A DNA stretch of 64,000 bases from Opitutia bacterium. GTDB lineage: Bacteria > Verrucomicrobiota > Verrucomicrobiia > Opitutales > Opitutaceae. A model generated the notes under the pieces. That model did no database searches. It saw only the letters and a list, made by a program, of their open reading frames with translations, and was not told where the DNA came from. The stretch is from the NCBI GenBank assembly GCA_016217595.1, contig JACRHS010000011.1, positions 62,001 to 126,000 on the forward strand. Direction: 5' to 3'. How positions within the stretch are numbered: position 1 is the first letter of the stretch; each line of letters opens with the position of its first letter. Positions 62,001 through 64,000 of this stretch are shown here, piece after piece. Position numbers and translations under genes: made by a program.

Positions 62001-64000
62001 TCGACGCGCCACTGGGCAGAGCTGGGCGTGAGGTTGACCAAGATCTTCGCCGGACTCTGCACACTGTAGATCACTCCTTTGTTCAAGGCATCACCCAACC
62101 CCAGCTCGACAGTGTGCGCGGGCGGAGTGGTATAACCCGCCACCGCCGAGAATTCGACCAGATGGCTGCCAACCGCAAGGCCTGTAGCGCACGCCCCGCT
62201 GGCTTGCCACGCACCGCCATCGATCCGCCACTGGGCAGAGCTGGGTTCGAGCGTAATGGTGATTTGAGGCGGGATGGGATAGTACGCAGCCGCAATCGTT
62301 TTGCTCTCGCCGGGAGCCAGCGCGACATAGTTTTCGCTGGGGAAATGATAACCCTGCACGGTCGAGTATGCGATTACGTAGGCTCCGGGAGCGATGTTGG
62401 CGACCATCGCGCCGCTGGCATTCCAATTGCCACTGGGCGGAGTCTGATCCGGGTAGATGCGCCATTGGCCGGAGGCAGGCGCGGTCGTGATGGTAAGCTG
62501 CGCAGGTAATACCGTATAGTTCCGTGAGTAAGCCGCAGATTGCCCGGCTGTGAGCGTGACCGTTTCCGTGGCGGGCGCAGCGTAACCGCCAAGCGCACTG
62601 TATTCGATCGCGTAGCTGCCGGGGGCGAGGCTGGCTACCGTCGCTCCAGAATTTTGCCATGTGCCGGAGGGCGCGGACTGCGCGGGGTAAATCCGCCATT
62701 GGCCCGACGCGGGCGTGAGTGTGACGGTGACTTGCGCAGGCACCGCGACATAAGCTCGCGTGAGTGTCACGGATTGATTCGGCGACAAGGCGAGCGATTC
62801 GGTCGGAGGCGTGAGGTAGTTCGCTTGGGACGAATACTGAATCGTATAGTTACTGGCAGGCATCAGTCCGGTTACGGTGTCACCGCTGTTACGCCATACG
62901 CTGGCGGTCGGTCCATTGAGCAGCCATTGGCCAGAGGCGGGCGAGAGATTGACGGTGAGCGTGGCGGGCTTCTGCGGATAGCTGCGCGAGAGGATCGCGT
63001 TTTCGCGGGGAGCGAGCGAGATCGTTTCCGATGCAAGCGAATTGTAGTCACCGCCGAGCTCCGTGTAATCGAGCGTGTGCGAACCGGTGGCGAGGCCGGT
63101 GACTTGCGCGCCAGACACCTGCCAAGCGCCGCCATCAATGCGCCACTGTCCGGCGCTTGGAACGAGATGAACTCGCAGCGACGGTTTCGTCGAGGTGTAG
63201 TAACGCGTTCCGAGAAATCCATCGACGAATGTATCAGGTGGCGGCGGGTCGTAGTCCGCGAGCGCGGAGTAGTCGATCGTATAGGTGCCCGCCGGCACCC
63301 AGAGCGTGTTGCCGCTCGCCTGCCAGGCGCCGCCGTTGAGGCGCCAGGTGCCCGTGGCTGGCACGAGGCCGATCATCACCTGTCCAAGAGTCGCGTAGCT
63401 GCGCGTCAATGAAAGCGACTGCCCGGCGGCCAAGCTCACCGTTTCCGTCGGTGGCGTGCCCCAGTTCGGCACGGCGAGCGTGGAGTATTCGACGGTATGG
63501 TTGCCAGGAGCGAGATTTGCGACGGTGGCACCGCTGTTTTGCCACGCGCCGCCATTCACACGCCATTGGCCGGAAGTCGGCACGAGCGCGATGCTGAGTT
63601 GAGCAAGTTGCGTATAGCTGCGCGCGAGAGTCGTCGTTTGGTTGGCGACGAGGGTGACGGTTTCGGTCGCCGGTAACGAATATCCGGCTACGGCGGCGTA
63701 ATCGACGGTATGCCCTCCCGGCGCAAGGCCCGTAACTGTGGCACCGCTGGACTGCCAAGCACCGCCATCGATGCGCCATTGGCCGGTCGTCGGTGTCAGG
63801 GAGATTTTTAATGATGCCGGCTGGACATAAGTTCCCGTCAACGTTGCCGTGTTACCATTCGTGATCGTCACCGTGGTCGCGACGGGAGTCAGCCAACCAG
63901 AGACGCTCTTGAAATCGACTGTGTGCGTCGTGTTCGAAAGATTTTTCACCGTGGTGCCGCTGTTGCGCCACGTGCCCCCATCCACCCGCCATTTAGCACC
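59006..64000 (-). CDS. Giant PEGA-like repeat protein (N-terminus outside window)
   Basis: An open frame that enters from the right edge already inside a repeat (AKWRVDGGTW), so the gene is partial; a GTG at 63985 is internal. At least 18 tandem units of about 71-78 residues follow the pattern QWR(V/I)DGGAW-x-SGATV-x-L-x-PG-x-HTVEY...GY-x-P-x-ETVTL...Y. This resembles PEGA surface-repeat domains. Four to five units carry a longer W-loop variant (QWRIYPAQSAPSGTW type). Units 16-18 are near-identical at the DNA level with an exact 216-base period. The C-terminal 350 residues form a different domain (LRFFVHPDLIGSLPIADVRS ... DFELWVYATATDNP) and a final carboxypeptidase-regulatory-like domain (VVVKVVNAQTGLPITG). 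A cell-surface or secreted role is likely, but no sorting signal is visible. Confidence 0.85.
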   Translation of the reverse strand, partial: GAKWRVDGGTWRNSGTTVKNLSNTTHTVDFKSVSGWLTPVATTVTITNGNTATLTGTYVQPASLKISLTPTTGQWRIDGGAWQSSGATVTGLAPGGHTVDYAAVAGYSLPATETVTLVANQTTTLARSYTQLAQLSIALVPTSGQWRVNGGAWQNSGATVANLAPGNHTVEYSTLAVPNWGTPPTETVSLAAGQSLSLTRSYATLGQVMIGLVPATGTWRLNGGAWQASGNTLWVPAGTYTIDYSALADYDPPPPDTFVDGFLGTRYYTSTKPSLRVHLVPSAGQWRIDGGAWQVSGAQVTGLATGSHTLDYTELGGDYNSLASETISLAPRENAILSRSYPQKPATLTVNLSPASGQWLLNGPTASVWRNSGDTVTGLMPASNYTIQYSSQANYLTPPTESLALSPNQSVTLTRAYVAVPAQVTVTLTPASGQWRIYPAQSAPSGTWQNSGATVASLAPGSYAIEYSALGGYAAPATETVTLTAGQSAAYSRNYTVLPAQLTITTAPASGQWRIYPDQTPPSGNWNASGAMVANIAPGAYVIAYSTVQGYHFPSENYVALAPGESKTIAAAYYPIPPQITITLEPSSAQWRIDGGAWQASGACATGLAVGSHLVEFSAVAGYTTPPAHTVELGLGDALNKGVIYSVQSPAKILVNLTPSSAQWRVDGGAWLPAGTAAADLLAGSHLLEFSSEPGFATPLSQTISLNAGDSRSVSFLYTPLTPGLLSVKTTPATAQWRVDGGAWNDSGVTLGGLATGAHSLEFAAVPGYVTPMPTSVQVNATEVTRLDWTYSSGYAGVRITLNPAQGRFRIDGGAWANSGASAWSEAGVAHFYEYEPIAGYITPPAEYIKVGVAGQSLSLTRTYQAIATATVSVGLNLQQGQWRIYSGASPSGAWQLGSATVMGLAPGSYTIEYAAIMNYGSPTTETLTLAASQEVVLNRAYLALPGQVTVTTTPANAQWRISPVGGPASTIWLASGASVPGLVPGSYYLEYAPVADYSTPYGETLVLGSAEAVALTRNYRHNLDLSISLNPYTAQWRIDGGAWLASGDGVWNLASGSHLIEYKDLPGYVSPSAETVVFTSGQPLTLYRYYTPLAQLTVSLTPYTAQWRVDGGAWQASGATVANLAFNVPHTVEYAPAAGYVAPPSEAVTLYSGEQRQFSRSYTPLAQLTVSLYPFSAQWRVDGGAWQASGATVANLAFDMPHMVEYAPAVGYVAPSSETVTLYSGEQRQFSRSYSPLAQLTVSLYPFSAQWRVDGGAWQASGATVANLAFDVPHLIEYRAHAGYSTPSTQSVTLFSGQSLPLFTSYTSLGILRLRFFVHPDLIGSLPIADVRSRLAQYAAHVTQVFSRETLRVFLPFDPLNDVTVAAADPFSGTISGGWLPNSDFELWVYATATDNPSVGTYGGSVGVDSSGAGGVRELRWDQIHDPSSLANGTPALAQYWRQLHLILRGFERAFQAGAGDYASLGGLHDASGVVPVLADVADVDSATPDAFWNARFDYWSDPLTANAHANPRLGSPMALSTLLDITSFAPATRGVINGPYRNASSAAATLPDLTAVVVKVVNAQTGLPITGSTLRVWNRQNPVPPNDTYEETVTAAGPAGLFSFRWTGAPVPLNSAENAKLIKAFAPGYTPAAQWITVYDAQKARLIDGKSSLEITIALTPL
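60192..60839. repeat. Three near-identical 216-base tandem units inside the giant repeat gene
   Basis: The landmark gccagattagccac recurs at 60192, 60408 and 60624, exactly 216 bases (72 codons) apart. Long stretches between the landmarks are identical or differ by single bases. The other 15 units of the gene have diverged much more, so these three were copied recently or are kept alike by recombination. Confidence 0.85.

Overview
The window is about 64 kb of GC-rich bacterial DNA, densely coded on both strands. The gene families suggest the phylum Verrucomicrobiota, probably an Opitutaceae-type organism (Opitutus or Lacunisphaera relatives). The pointers are a DUF1549/DUF1501/WD40/PPC operon, ECF sigma/FecR/TonB-receptor sets with STN domains, Tat-exported proteins, very long repeat proteins, and small palindromic intergenic repeats. 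This placement is inferred from gene content, because there is no rRNA or tRNA gene in the window.

Layout. 1-2019: 3' part of a hybrid sensor kinase. 2078-4002 (-): a HemX/CcsA-like membrane protein overlapping hemA (haem synthesis). 4270-10484 (+): a heavy-metal RND efflux operon (Cys-rich exported protein, TolC-type channel, His-rich adaptor, CzcA/CusA-type pump). 10500-12955: RraA-like protein, LptF/G-type permease and diacylglycerol kinase. 13151-27875 (-): a polysaccharide-utilisation operon read sigma factor, FecR, stand-alone STN protein, STN-TonB receptor, clan GH-D-like glycosidase, sugar/H+ symporter, GH36 alpha-galactosidase, GH2 enzyme. 28254-33349 (-): a second sigma/FecR/TonB-receptor set. 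33528-37221 (+): a tightly overlapping operon of a membrane spermidine-synthase-like protein, a two-helix cytochrome-b-like protein and a Tat-leader AmmeMemoRadiSam-type radical SAM enzyme, followed by a TPR histidine kinase. 39415-41953 (-): sugar-phosphate isomerase-like protein, ribosomal protein S21 and a tandem RidA-like protein. 42150-49583 (+): four overlapping or closely packed genes for DUF1549/DUF1553, DUF1501, WD40 and PPC proteins. 49472-52542: a diverged duplication containing the PPC tail, a REPIN-like element and a rhomboid gene. 52667-58843: PatB, DusB, a Pro/Ala-rich membrane protein, a small lipoprotein, RarD and a TSUP permease. 59006-64000 (-): a giant protein of at least 18 PEGA-like repeats, open at the window edge.

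How the genes work together. The 13-28 kb block reads as a regulated galactoside-uptake unit. A surface receptor with an STN signalling domain would signal through FecR to the ECF sigma factor. Secreted glycosidases would trim the glycan, and an inner-membrane sugar symporter would import the product. The most useful regulatory observation is a shared promoter-like motif, (G/A)TAGC-N18-CGTCTT with an upstream A-tract. It precedes the stand-alone STN gene, the first TonB receptor and the second TonB receptor, always 40-48 bases before the ATG. It also argues that the second receptor starts at 31538, which leaves its STN domain ahead of the only remaining export-signal-like segment.

Other points of interest are the radical SAM operon, the giant repeat protein with three near-identical 216-base units and a possible degenerate protease domain, REPIN-like elements with compensating stem changes, and a long palindromic intergenic element at 57870-58007.
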